Of a stretch of DNA of 64,000 nucleotides, positions 46,436 to 58,061 are shown in pieces. The notes below the pieces were generated by a model, which did no database searches, was not told the origin of the DNA, and saw nothing but the letters and a program-made list of their open reading frames with translations. The stretch covers positions 18,786,001 to 18,850,000 of the forward strand of contig OY292278.1 in assembly GCA_958496175.1 (NCBI GenBank), written 5' to 3'. Positions within the stretch are counted from its first letter, which is position 1; each line of letters opens with the position of its first letter. The position numbers were made by a program, and so were the translations under genes. The DNA is from Sisyra terminalis. Lineage: Eukaryota > Arthropoda > Insecta > Neuroptera > Sisyridae.

Positions 46436-46806
46436 GGGAGACTGCAGACCTGGAAAATCTAGAATTATCAGGGAATTTAATTCAATCTTGAATTATCTGA
46501 CAATTAAAGAAATATCATAAACTAGTAATCTGTACTAAGCGTACTAAGTTTGATTAAAATCGGTTGAGAATTATAGGAGTTATCCTGATGACAACGTCAG
46601 TTATATTAAATGCATATGTAAAATTTTAAGCGATGGCATTTGTGGAAACTATTCTACTAATTAATACATGTGATGGAAAAACTGGGCTAAAATTTTACCA
46701 TGAAGACAAAGACAATAATTTCAAGTCATAAAAAATATAAAAAGTGGAAAATCTGGAATAATGAGGGAGTTTTATTTATTATTTTATTATTTCTCTATGG
46801 TCATCT
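46436..46806 (+). mobile_element. Dispersed repeat family H, copy 2
   Basis: It opens ACCTGGAAAATCTAGAATTA and CAGGGAATTTAATTCAATC. It continues AAGTTTGATTAAAATCGG and AAATTTTACCATGAAG and closes TCTCTATGGTCATCTTGTTG, in the same order as 8016-8590 but without the family B insertion. Confidence 0.6.
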
Positions 46807-46887
46807 TGTTGAATTTGCTACGGGCCTAAAAATATTAATTTTGTGACTATTTTCGCCTATTATTTTCTTGAAAAACTGTGATGGAAA

Positions 46888-47422
46888 GGTGACCAGACAG
46901 TTACCCATTGAAAAAATCCTCACACGAAATTTTCCTGCAGAAAGTTGCTCACTTGCATTATCGCTCACACGATAGTAGCCCTTATAAAAAATTCCTTTGA
47001 AATTAATGCACAATGATATATCCTGACAAGAAAATTAACCAACAGGAAAAAGAAATTATTAAATATTTAATTTATTAATTGAAGAAATTGAAACTTTGCC
47101 AGATATTATATACGTCACTAAAAGGTTTCTGAACCTTTAAATTCTTTTAAATTTATAACTTTTTCAGAAAACAAGATATTTTTTTAAAATAAGTAGTGTA
47201 TTACAATACAAATAACATATTAAAATTTAATTCAAAAATAAATTAAATAAATATTTTTTGGTGCGGGTTAATTTCCATGTGAGGATATATAATTGTGAGG
47301 AATTTTCTCTGTGAGTAAATTTCTATGTGGGCAACTTTAGTGTGAGCAATAATGCTAGTGCGTAACTTTTTATGGATAATTTTCGTGTGAAGAATTTTCT
47401 AGTGGGCAACTATCATAGAACC
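46888..47422. mobile_element. Foldback element with GTGAGCAA-rich arms
   Basis: The left arm 46888-46985 (GGTGACCAGACAGTTACCC, AAGTTGCTCACTTGCAT, TATCGCTCACACG) is an imperfect reverse complement of the right arm 47320-47422 (GTGAGCAATAATGC, TTTTCGTGTGAAGAAT, GGGCAACTATCATAGAACC). Within the right half, units resembling GTGNGNAANTTTCTATGTG repeat several times from about 47258, so the arm itself is built of short degenerate repeats. No coding content. Confidence 0.6.
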
Positions 47423-48891
47423 GATTGGAAATTAGACTATTTAAGAGTTCTTTAATCTTTTTTTTTGTTCCATTTAGAAGCAATTACTATAATACATATA
47501 AATACTATTGGTAGCATACAAATTCCACAATACCTCCGTTAATAATATTGAACAATATTTTTACAAACTGCAAAAAAGGCGCTGTAATTAAACAGAAGCA
47601 CAAGTGGTTTATGGTTAATTTTCACAAAAATATTGATATTCACAAAAAAGGAAATGCTGTCTTCCCAATAATTTGCAATTTTCCAGGGATTGTTAAATCC
47701 TGGATGCTAATGTAAATGCCATGGAACGTAGATAGTAAAAACATTTTTCATCTACTTGCTTTTTAAGAATTTTAAATTTTACCTTTTTTTCCTGAAGAAG
47801 TTCAAAAAAAAGCCAATTATCTTTGGCTATTATTTATTTAATAGTGAAAATATTAAAAACATAAAGAACGTAAATTATTTTCTGTCTTTTGTTACCATTG
47901 TTACAAGCGATTTTTTAAAAACTTTATTTAAACACACTTCGATTAATATTTGTTAATTATTGTTAAATATTTTCTATGTTCAGATAAAAGAATAGTTCAA
48001 GTGACCGTTTTTTTTGTGAATAATTTAAAATATGAATCTAGAAATAGCGTATATAAAAATTTTCATAAACGCAAGGATTATCAACATACAAGTATTGGTC
48101 AATTCATTATGGTCTTTACCATTCGCTTTTAAGTAAAACTAAAAAAAAAATATGTTAAAATCTTCATAAATAAGTAGTAATCGTTTAAATTTTGTTGTTT
48201 GGCTCATTTGAATCCAGGTCAATGGCCGGGGCCGGTTCGACTCGGCCTAGTCTAGTCAATTTCTTTATTATTTTTTTCATATTATTTACGAATACTCGCA
48301 TATATATAAAAGCAGTAACACAATACGATGGGCAAACAGCAGAAAAAGAAGAGAAATGATAATGTATATAATAGAAAAATTGTAAAAGCAATAAGAAGAT
48401 AAAAACAGGAAAAGGGAAAATTGCATCAAAGACATTTAAATATATTAGATAGAGCTAAATTGTATATTGTTGTAAATGAAATGGACCGAAAGTAAGCTGC
48501 ACAACTGAGCTATTTTCACAAAAGTTATTTTCCATAAGCATTTTCTGTATTTTTGTCTTCACTTCTAGCCGTTTTATTTTTCTTTTTTTTAAAAAGACGA
48601 AAAGTATTAAGTGGATTCGATCGTTTTCACGCGTGACACTTTATATATGATATGACAAGGAAAATGATGATTACGTGAAAATCTACTCTAATCCAATCAA
48701 TTTCCACTTATTAGTTTCCCATTAGTTAATCAACTTTTGTTTTTTCCTTTTCCGGAAAAGATATTTCTTAAGAATTTTCCAATTAACTTTGTTCGACTAT
48801 TAGTGTCGCAAAACCAATATTTTTCCAAAAAAAAAAATCAGTTGAGTGATAGATTTTTATAACCTTTAAAACGATATAAGAAAAATCGTAA
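47423..48891. other. Intergenic DNA without recognisable genes
   Basis: AT-rich. A short GC-richer patch at about 48215-48255 (GGCCGGGGCCGGTTCGACTC) has no recognisable identity. Confidence 0.45.
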
Positions 48892-49004
48892 GCAGGTCAT
48901 TCACGCTCCGACTTGCAGTTCAACTTGTGGTCCGACTTTCGAAGTTGGATCTAAAATCGGACAACAAGTTGGACTGTAAGTCGGAGTGTAAATGGTCTGC
49001 TTAA
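48892..49004. mobile_element. MITE family C, copy 1
   Basis: The ends TAAGCAGGTCATTCACGCTC and GAGTGTAAATGGTCTGCTTA are inverted copies. The interior repeats pieces of GTCCGACTTTCGAAGTTGGA and CAACAAGTTGGACTG. The second copy is at 52043-52248. It is short, GC-richer than its surroundings, and encodes nothing. Confidence 0.8.
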
Positions 49005-49724
49005 GGTATGAAATTTATAACTAAATATAATCTCTAAGAGGTCCAACCAAATACATGTTACTACAACATATTATGATAAATTTTGTGAAAAAACTGAATT
49101 TTCGTTTTATTATACTACCTTTATTGGTGTTTTGATGTTAGTAGTTTTCTAAGTAGTAGATGAGAATAGAATGGAGATCCTGGTTAAGCCTCTAAATTAT
49201 CCTTTACAGAAAGACAAATTTCTTTTTCAAGTTTTTCCAACCAATAGAACGAGAAAGGCTTGATAATCTTTTGGATAGTTTCATAGTTCTACCCAAATAT
49301 AATCAGGAAAACAGTCTTAATGTTATATATGTTACGGATAAAGTTAGACGGGTAAACCTAGTTTTACCCGGGTAAACTGCGGAATACTCAAGAAATATGG
49401 GTAAAGTACGAAATATAACTGAAATTGGGCATATTTCGCGCTTTATCTAGGTAAACCGCGTTCCACCCATTAAACCCCGAATTAAATGATCAAAGTATTC
49501 TATCTAATGCTATTTTACAGTTGTAAAAACTTCACTGTCTTTTTGCAAGAATCCATTACTCGTTACTCGAGATGTTCACGAGATTCGAAGAATTCGATCA
49601 TATTTTTACGTTTTAAAAGCTTCTAATTGGTTGATTGAAACTTTAAGAGTTCAAGCTCATTACCATACATGAAACCCGTTCATAGGTAATACCGGAAAAC
49701 ATTTAAACAAGTGGACTGTAAAAG

Positions 49725-49952
49725 ATGTAGACTAGTGATTCTTAACCTGGGTTTGAACGAATTCCACGAGTACGGTGAGTCAGTCTCGCGGGTTTGGTCG
49801 AGGTCAAAGCATATGAACTATGTATAAATATATCCCTATGTTGTGAATTTGAAAAACCGATATTTTTCCAATTAAGAAGAGTTTCGTAGATGTATATATT
49901 AAACTGGTGGGGTTTAATACCTCCAACATGGTTAAAAACCCCTAATGTAGAC
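49725..49952. mobile_element. hAT-type MITE family D, copy 1, with 8-bp duplication
   Basis: The element spans 49733-49944. Its left end TAGTGATTCTTAACC and right end GGTTAAAAACCCCTA are inverted matches. ATGTAGAC lies directly on both sides (49725-49732 and 49945-49952), an exact 8-bp target duplication as made by hAT transposases. The interior has GGTGAGTCAGTCTCGCGGGT and AATACCTCCAACATGG, both found again in copy 2 at 62.5 kb. Confidence 0.9.
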
Positions 49953-51300
49953 ATTTAAAATAAGTAAAAGCCAATGAAACGACTTTAATCCTTCTTCAAA
50001 TCATTTTTATTATCAGTTTCAATTTGGGGCTAACAGAAAACTGGCCAGCAAAACTGAAAAATGTTGAATTGGCTTGTGATCCTTTTTGAAACTTCAAATA
50101 CATCTTTGTCTTCCTTCGAACTTCGGCCAGTAACCATGCAATCCAGATGAAGTTTGAGATTTGAAATAAGCTCAATATGTATTTGTTAATAAAGCAGTAG
50201 AGGGTTGAATGTTAAATAAAGTGGTTTGCAGATAAAGGGACAAATTAACAATATGGCGCACTATAATGTATTTTCTTTATGAATCATAGGTACATCTCCT
50301 CATTGATAATTCCTCTGTATGTATAAACTTGAAGGAAATTTATTTGAACAAGTAGGTTTGTTTTGATTTAAAAATCAGCAATTGTTTAAATTAAAAAAAT
50401 GTGGTTTTTCTCAAAAATACGTGAGATATAAGATAAATCAAGCTAAAACAGAAATATACCCTTTATTCCTTGAATTTTAAAATAAACAATGCCTTCGTGT
50501 TTCAACAAGACTTCAGTATTTGTGCTGATTGATTGTTTCAAATATTGTCTAGTTTTATTAAGAAAATATTTGCAAAGTTCAAGAAAAAAGGAAGAACAAG
50601 AGTTCAAATACTGGATTTACTAAAAAGAGGACTGGAATATTCTGATTTTATGAACTTTGCCAGCGATAGACGACACTGAAAAAGAGAAGCAGAAAACCTA
50701 ATTTCTTGTTGGTAAACTTTCATAAATTAGAAGTTTTGGATCTACTAAAATATACGCAAATGATGAATATTTACACGTCATAAAATGTTATCAAGTAGTT
50801 TTTGTTTAACGTCGTTAAAGTTAAAGTTAAGTTATAGTTATAGTTAAGTTGTTATAGTTAAATTGTTTCGATTCAAAAAAAAAAAAATTGGATATAAACT
50901 GTAAATTTTATCAGAGATTATTTATAAAATGAATAAGAATAGGAAAATTCAATTGTTCGAGGATTTCCACCACAACTCCATCGCTTTATTCTCAATGCAA
51001 ACATTGTAGCAAATGTATTTAAATGGGGATAACAAATGACCTATAGCTATTATATATCTTGGAAAAGCATTCATTAACTGTTAAATAAGAGAACCCTGCT
51101 CCCTGTAAGTGTTTATATAAATGTGTATGTTTTCACCTATTTACACTCCATTTTCTTTCGGGAACGGTTCATATAGAACGCGTAAAGTAAACATTTAATA
51201 ACAACAATTAAATATTTCGAGCACATTTCAACAAAACAAAGTGCTCGTTTAAAATATTGTTGTATAGAAATTATATTTTATAATAACTCGTAGGTTTTGA
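49953..51300. other. Intergenic DNA with a short simple repeat
   Basis: At 50812-50865 short units of AGTTAA and AGTTATA are repeated. No coding region is supported. Confidence 0.5.
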
Positions 51301-51531
51301 CAAATTTCAAAACGTTCAAGTTGCCGGTTCGGGAGGCAGTACGTGATGGAGATGACTGTAGTGCTGAATGAGGTGGATGATGGGGGCGTAAGTGGAGGAA
51401 CGTTTCGTTACGAGCGGTTTTCCTGGAATATACTGGAATGCTATAGAGGATCGCATGTATATATATGTGTGTATTAGTTGACTGTACGGAAAATTAAGTT
51501 CATATAACTTTTGAAAATAAGTTTTTGACAA
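51301..51531. other. GC-richer island with reading frames on both strands
   Basis: About 150 bp stand out from the AT-rich background. On the plus strand a frame reads RFGRQYVMEMTVVLNEVDDG and meets a consensus donor (GGC-GTAAGT at 51390). On the minus strand a frame ends PLVTKRSSTYAPIIH, then HHVLPPEPAT and stop. Neither matches a family I know, and I cannot define an upstream acceptor or start. It could be an exon of a gene extending out of view, or regulatory DNA. Confidence 0.25.
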
Positions 51532-51954
51532 AACAATAAAGCGTTCGTTCTCTTTATTTCCTATGTACGTTTGAATGAGACGGGAAACGCGAGTGTTTGT
51601 GACACCCTTTTATAAATAAATATAATGATCGTATTAATAACTACAAATATCCATAAGAGTATTCACACATACGGCGCTTTCTTCATTCATGAAAGCACTT
51701 GTTGAATGAAAATTTCGAGTAGATTAAGTTTCATTGTTTAAGCTTTGAGTATTAGACTTTGATTCATAAAAATTAATTAGAATTAGCTAACCGATTTCTA
51801 CTTCCACGACAAAACTAAACCGATTTTATAATTGAAATTTAGTTTATTCCGATTTTCGATAGAGGATTCCATCGCTTATCATTAGGTTTATCATATATTT
51901 ATCAATTGATTCCAGTCCTGCAGATTATCTTCAATTTGTTATAATTCCGAAGAA

Positions 51955-52441
51955 TTCTGAGAATCTTTTATCTTTAAATAATTTTCACTTTATTATTTTT
52001 TACGCAACGTTTCGCAGTTAATTACTGCTTTTTTAAGCGAATATAAAGCAGGCCATTCACGCTCCGATTTGCAGTCCAACTAGAGGTCCGACTTTCGAAG
52101 TTGCATCTAAAGTCGGACCGTGAATGGTGTTGTTGGAAGTTGGATGTCTAGTCGGACTTGTCGAATCATTTAGGCAATCCAACTAGAAGATTCAACTAGC
52201 AGTCCGACTAGTTGGACTGCAAGTCGGAGCGTGAATGGTCTGCATAAATAACATTAAATTGTATAAAGAATAAGTTTTTAATAAAATAAAATTTTACAAA
52301 ATAATGACATTTTGTTCAAAAACTAATTCTTTATACAATTTAATGTGATTTAAATTCTCCTGAAAAAGCAATAATAAACTGCAAAACGTTGCACAAAAAA
52401 TAACAAAGAGTAAATTATTTAAAAATAAAAGATTCTCAATA
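51955..52441. mobile_element. Long foldback element carrying a nested MITE
   Basis: The left arm (about 51955-52035: GAGAATCTTTTATCTTTAAA, TTATTTTTTACGCAACGTTT, CGCAGTTAATTACTGC) pairs with the right arm (about 52355-52441: GCAATAATAAACTGC, AAAACGTTGCACAAAAAATA, AAAAGATTCTC) for some 80 bp. Inside lie MITE family C copy 2 (52043-52248) and another inverted pair (52251-52280 and 52319-52348, ATTAAATTGTATAAAGAAT). It is a transposon-in-transposon arrangement. Confidence 0.75.
52043..52248. mobile_element. MITE family C, copy 2
   Basis: The ends GCAGGCCATTCACGCTCCGA and TCGGAGCGTGAATGGTCTGC are nearly perfect inverted repeats. The interior alternates GTCCGACT and CAACTAG motifs in both directions. 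Copy 1 is at 48892-49004. Confidence 0.85.
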
Positions 52442-54569
52442 AACGTTTTCTTAGCAAACTAAAACTCTTTTTTGAGGTTTTTTTTTTTCGAATTGAAACT
52501 CGCCTGATGACGTTTCCCAATTTCTCCAGTTTGCATCTTCAGGGCGTTAAGTTTCCAAACGTTTTCGGCGCTTTTTCATATATTTCATATATTGTATTTT
52601 AGGAGGAACATTGAAATGCAACAGTATTTTAAAAGGACAACTTGGAGAATCTTGGAAGGATATTTCGACTATTTTCAGCATGACGTGTTCATACATAGGC
52701 ATGTGAGTACATACATTATAGAATTCAATTTTTTCGCAGGCTTTGAACAATATTTAACAGTAACTGTAGTCTAATTTATGAAATATAATTAACAAAAGTA
52801 AGCTTGAAACATGAATGAATTTAAGAGCGTACAAAATGTATTTATAACGTGGTGGCCAGATACGTATTTTGATAACCAAGCAAGCTTCATCAATGGTATC
52901 AGCTTCATCAAATAGTATTGCATATATCCGCAGCTGCTGTCTGATGAGCCATCCATCTCTTGTTTACTTTTATAAAAAGCATTTCATAAATTAGACTATA
53001 ATATATTTTATGCTCATATTTTAGCTTCTGTTCCTATTACTATATCGCTGATATTTTTTTTCTTTGAACCGTATTTTTTGTTCAGCACCACGTTTCAAAA
53101 CTTTCGAGATACTTCTTTTTTTGTTTTCTTAGGTAGGCGATTTATTAACCATATAACGCTATACTCCACACATAGTACCCTAACAACTGTTTCCGTAATT
53201 AAAGTTCCAATTGTTTCTAATACATTAAAATGTAGATAAAGACTATGAAAAAGTGAATACCATTTAATAGCAAAAGTAATAATTATTTTCTTAATCGAAT
53301 TTTATTAATGCTATTTTAAATTTAAGTGGTTAATTAAGTTTATGAAGTTAAATTTTCAAACAAAATAAATATTTTAAATGAAATGGCCATTAATATTGCG
53401 GTGACCACATAAGATTTTTTAACCCTAAGTGAAGCGATATTACACTATCGGATATTGCCAAGGATAAAGTAGAACTGCGATTGTAGTATTCAGAATAAAT
53501 TATTCTCTTTAAATTAATTAATCCTTTCGATAGAATTCACTAGACCTTTTATTTAGAACTAAAATGCAACTTAAATTTTAATTCTGCTATGCTCTACCTT
53601 AAATCATACAGTTATGAATTATTAAGTATGGAATGTAGGTGAAAATTACAATGAAAATTAGGTTCCCAGTGTGTTAAATATTTTTGATGATATACTCTTA
53701 TATGTTCCAGAAAATTTAATACCGTTCTTCGTTTTTATAAGTTAAGATTGTCTTATTTTTTTTGAGACCATCAAAAAGTGATAAAAATGACAAAAAACAA
53801 ATATAAGGATGATGCAACATTTGAATTAAATTAATCATTAAAAAGATTTGAATTGAAGTTGCATGAGTAACTTTATTTTGATTCGGTTTTTGCTTGAAGG
53901 CAAAATTAATTCAGTTTGTTTATATTATGTATATTGAATCCAAAATCTCCATTGAAAGACTTGTTGAAATAAATGGAAGATATATACTCCATTCCCCATT
54001 TTTATGTAGATTTGTACATTTGAGTAGTTTCAGAACAACAGATTGTTTCGTCTTGTCTAATGAAAAGAGTTTAACGATAAAAAGAACATTTCAATAAGTT
54101 TCAGTGAAAGGATCAACCAAAGAGGATCAACATCTAACACATTGTATGGTTGTGTTTTGACGGGTTTGCGATCGATAGCTAATTTACAATTTCTCTACAA
54201 ATTCTTGTTTATGTTAGCTATCAGAAGAAAAATAAAGTAAGATTCGAGAAATAATCTTATGAACTCGACAGCTACCAATTTAACATTTCATCAGACACGT
54301 GCATTGATAAGTAACCGTTTTATAAGAAATTATTTAATTTAAAAGATTCCTTTAAGTTTGCGAGCAGAAAGAAGTCAATAAGCTGTTTTTACCAATTTTC
54401 AAAGATGATAATACAACTTTAATAAATTAATTTTAAAATGAAAAAGTCTCAAAAAAATTAATCAATATTTTTCAATCAATTCACCTATTTCACTATTCAC
54501 TAATTCACCTATTTATAAACCACCTATAAAATATTGCACAAATTTTCGTTGATTCTTCAGAGTTTTACA
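52442..54569. other. Intergenic DNA without recognisable genes
   Basis: About 2.1 kb, AT-rich. GCCTGATGACGTTTCCC near 52503 recalls the ACGTTTCG/CTTCATCAG repeats in another orientation. No gene is supported. Confidence 0.5.
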
Positions 54570-54920
54570 TACTTAAGGTCCCTGATTTTCCCGATCGTAA
54601 TTTAATTTTTGCCATTACATGACGTAAAAAAACCATTTCGTTTAGAAAAATTGACCAATTTTTGAAAAAACTTGAAAAATAAAATCAAACCAAATTGTGA
54701 TTTTTCATATACCTATATGTCATATTGAAGATAAGGATTCTTTAGTTAATCTGCTTATTTACGATGACGCCTACATCCTTTCCATTTTACAAACTTATAA
54801 ATTATAAAAAAATTGAAAATTTCCAGAATTTTTCATCACGTTTCCTGACTTTTACCGTGACCCAATTAAATTCTCTGAGATTCCCTAATTTTCCAGATTT
54901 GCTTCACCGCTGGATACCCT
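54570..54920 (-). mobile_element. Dispersed repeat family H, copy 3 (reverse orientation, diverged)
   Basis: On the minus strand the right part reads AAATCTGGAAAATTAGGGAA and GAGAATTTAATTGGGTCACG, matching the opening of copies 1 and 2. The left part ends in AAATTACGATCGGG and AAAATCAGGGACC. The interior is too diverged to align by eye. Confidence 0.5.
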
Positions 54921-54974
54921 GATGTGGATACCTTGAAAAACTATTTTTTTAAATTCAATAACTATTGTTCGACC

Positions 54975-55045
54975 GAACTTTTGGTTTTGGTTTCGGCCTA
55001 GTTTCGGTTATCGTCAAGCCGAAACTACGACCGAAACCGAAACTC
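54975..55045. repeat. Hairpin built of GAAACCGAAAC units
   Basis: TTTGGTTTCGGCCTAGTTTC and then GGTT on the left are followed, after TATCGTCAA, by GCCGAAACTACGACCGAAAC and CGAAACT. The two halves pair over about 28 bp with few mismatches. CCGAAA-rich inverted repeats are a known feature of some animal transposon ends, but there is no second copy here to define an element. Confidence 0.65.
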
Positions 55046-56866
55046 AATTCGTGGGATGAAAGCAAAGAGAAATTATTGTTTCCAGCTTATATTATTAGAT
55101 TCTTCAATTATGGTATGAATACTGATAATTATAATTTCTTTAAAATTATTGTTTAATTTTTTTTTAGTAGAGAGAAAACTGACCTAAGTCTAGAAGAAAT
55201 TAAATACTGGAACTTTAAAATTAAATTTCTTTTAATTTTTTTTTTCAACTTCTTAATAAGAGCTTGTCGAAGTGGAACAAAAAGAAAAAAAATATGATTC
55301 TTGATCTTTTCCCTGAACCAGACTTTCATTAACTAAAAAAGTTTGATCCTTTAACAAACATAACAATTTAACAATAATTTCCCTCCAAATTACTTATTGT
55401 TTTTTTCAAATTTAGTTTTTTTAATAAAACATAATACGGTTATGTCGATTTTAAATTCGCTGGATCACTTGAAAGACCTTGTCCACACAATATACCTAAA
55501 CGTATATATTCAATTCGGAATATATCTTCTTACAATCATGATATATCTTTCGGTGTATTATTTTTTTGCCTTTACTACGTCAATCTTAAAATAAAAATTT
55601 AAAACATTTTAATTATGATTTTTTTTTTTTAATTTAAAATAAACTATTTTCATGGAAGAAGTTACTCTGATTCTAGAAAATGGCCATTTGGAGAATCAGT
55701 TGTGGGGAAATAACTGATAACGATATTTTTTATTTGGGTTTAAATTTAAAATGCATAAAAAGTAAATATAACGATTGTAACGGCCACATTGATTTGATTC
55801 TTTCAACACTACCAGAACTAAAATAGAAAATTGTTTTCAAATTTACATATTATTTTTTTTACTTTATAGTATTTTGCATAAAAAGTTGGTAAAATAAAAT
55901 ATATTGATAATATCAACATATAGGTAGGTGTACTGATATGTTACAATGAATTTCAATTTTGAAATATTAAAAATATTTCTCTACAACAATTTATCGAAAC
56001 GGGCTGAATATTTCATAATATGAATTTTCATTATTGCTTCATATACAATAAAGTAATAGCAAAAATAACGATTTCAGTTTAATTTTACAACAATATGGGA
56101 ACTGAATATTATTAAAAAAAAATAAATAATAAATATTCTATTAATATATACTCTATTAAAAATCTCCACAACCAATAGTAAATATAAACCGGCAAAAATA
56201 TTGCAATTTTCATTAATAGTTAAATTTAGATTTTAATGTTTATGAACCGTTTATTTCTGAAATAGTTTAATCGAAAAAACTTGTAATCGATTCAAATAAA
56301 TACCTATAGTTTACCGATATAACAATGGAAAGTTTTCGTATTGTTGTCACTACCAAATACAAGATTTAATAATATATTTGAAGGATTTTGATTAAATAGT
56401 GTGGCATATTCTAGTGTATTCGAACAATAAACCTGTTTTTAAATGAATCGAGGTCATTACTAATATTGAATAAATATTTTACTTGACAATTTTCTGTGGA
56501 GATTCCTTTTTTGATTTGTCGTAAAATATACAATTTAGTCATTTTGTTAGTCACAATTTGTTTAAATAATTCAGTGAAATAAACTTACTTTTTTTTTAGA
56601 TAAGAAGAATAAATTGTTACACAGAAAACTGTCCTCCTACTGCTTTGGTTTGATCTTGGAGACTGCAAGTTGACCACTGATTATGGTTTATGATTCACAA
56701 TACTCGTATTCCTCGTGGCTATTTACACATTAATTTTACGCGGTAATGAAAACAAGGCGCCAAATCTATGTATATACCAATATCTATAGAGATGAGAAAA
56801 AGATGCTGATGACGCATATGCAATCCTTATACATAGACCGCACACTTCTTTAGCACAATAAATGTG
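55046..56866. other. Intergenic DNA without recognisable genes
   Basis: AT-rich, about 1.8 kb, with no supported feature. Confidence 0.5.
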
Positions 56867-57055
56867 TCACATTGTCTTAGTGATTATCGGGACAGTAATG
56901 GATGGAATAAATAAAACGGCTTTGTGCCGTGTTTCTGGGATATTTTGACGTGGTGTTGCGATCAATGGTGGTGAACGTCCAAATGGAGGTGGTGATCGGC
57001 GATGAGGTCTTCCTGTCTCCCGTCGTTGTCCCATTGTTTTTAAAGTGCGTCGCAT
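56867..57055 (-). CDS. Candidate small gene or first exon, unknown function
   Basis: A minus-strand frame of 62 codons starts with ATG at 57055 (MRRTLKTMGQRRETGRPHRR) and is rich in Arg and Pro (SPPPFGRSPP). It ends with a TGA at 56869-56867. The segment is distinctly less AT-rich than its neighbours. A TATAAATAG box sits 48 bp upstream of the ATG, so a promoter with a very short 5' UTR is conceivable. There is no signal peptide, no membrane segment and no family I recognise. The C-terminal part could equally be read into an intron. It may be a real small gene, a first exon, or chance. Confidence 0.3.
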   Translation of the reverse strand: MRRTLKTMGQRRETGRPHRRSPPPFGRSPPLIATPRQNIPETRHKAVLFIPSITVPIITKTM

Positions 57056-57094
57056 GATAAGACGCTATATTATGCTGGACGAACCGCGCATTAT

Positions 57095-57103
57095 CTATTT
57101 ATA
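57095..57103 (-). promoter_or_regulatory. Candidate TATA box for the small frame at 57055
   Basis: TATAAATAG on the minus strand. About 27 bp downstream is CCAGCAT, a weak initiator-like site, and the ATG follows some 20 bp later. The spacing fits a core promoter, but such motifs also arise by chance in AT-rich DNA. Confidence 0.3.
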
Positions 57104-57479
57104 CATAAGCCACATTTGATTTCTTGGGTCGGCTATATATTGCATTTGATAAACAGAAATTCGAGGAGACGAATAACTATGAATACTAATGAACTCAGGC
57201 GTCTTAAACTATGTTTATGCATTCCGATTTGCATTAATGTATGCAAGATTTTTGAAAATGCCTACACAGCATTTGGGATGTTTTAATTTATTTTAATTTT
57301 GTGTATGCATAGGATTAATAAAACGTTGCATTTATTCCAGGGTATCGTGCAAATCAGTTTTAACATAAAATATTATGGCTTATTTTTTTAAACTTAAAAA
57401 TTTTTGGTATTTGGAAATCGATGGCGAAAATATTCTAATATTGTCCATCCTGCTCGTCCCTCTATACTAATATATGAAA

Positions 57480-57620
57480 TTCTTATTCCAGAGGCCCTTA
57501 TTCCAAATTTAACATTTTTAAAATTTTTGTCTGTATGTGTGTCTCTTTATAACTAAAGAACGAAACTTCCGAATTTAATGAAATTTGATATTAAGATACA
57601 ACACAATTACCCATTCTCTT
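57480..57620 (+). repeat. Fragment of an interspersed repeat (TTTTTGTCTGTATGTGTGTC)
   Basis: TATACTAATATATGAAATTC just before it, then TTTTTGTCTGTATGTGTGTC and GAATTTAATGAAATTTGATA resemble a widespread insect repeat tail. Related pieces occur at about 42060-42190 and, reversed, at about 10540-10620. Confidence 0.4.
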
Positions 57621-58061
57621 TAAGCTATTTATCATTCCTTGAAAGTACTATGAGAAGGTATCCCCTAAGTAAAAATTAAGGGAAGAAAAACAAAAAAAAA
57701 TACATTAGATAGGCGAGTATATATCGTTGGAAAGGTACTTAACAGTTAGAAAGTAGATTTTATTAATCTTTTTCGTTGTACTAAAACTAGCCTAGTAATT
57801 CAATATAGTAAATAAGCCAATTCAAATTAAAGCAAAAAAAAAACATTTTTTTGAAATTAAACATTATCATATATAAACAAACATGAAATTAATAAATGTA
57901 TTAATAGCGCATTGGATTAAATATCTGCTGTTATACGACTATAATAAGTGAGACTTGTCTTCAAATCTTACAGTAACATTCTTTTTTTGTAAATATGGTA
58001 CAACTGAGGGTTGCTGAATAAAAAAATATTAACGAAACAAGTAAAAGTAATAATATTCTAA

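Noticed and set aside
50812..50865. Interstitial telomere-like repeat
   Set aside because: The units are AGTTAA and AGTTATA, not the insect TTAGG motif.
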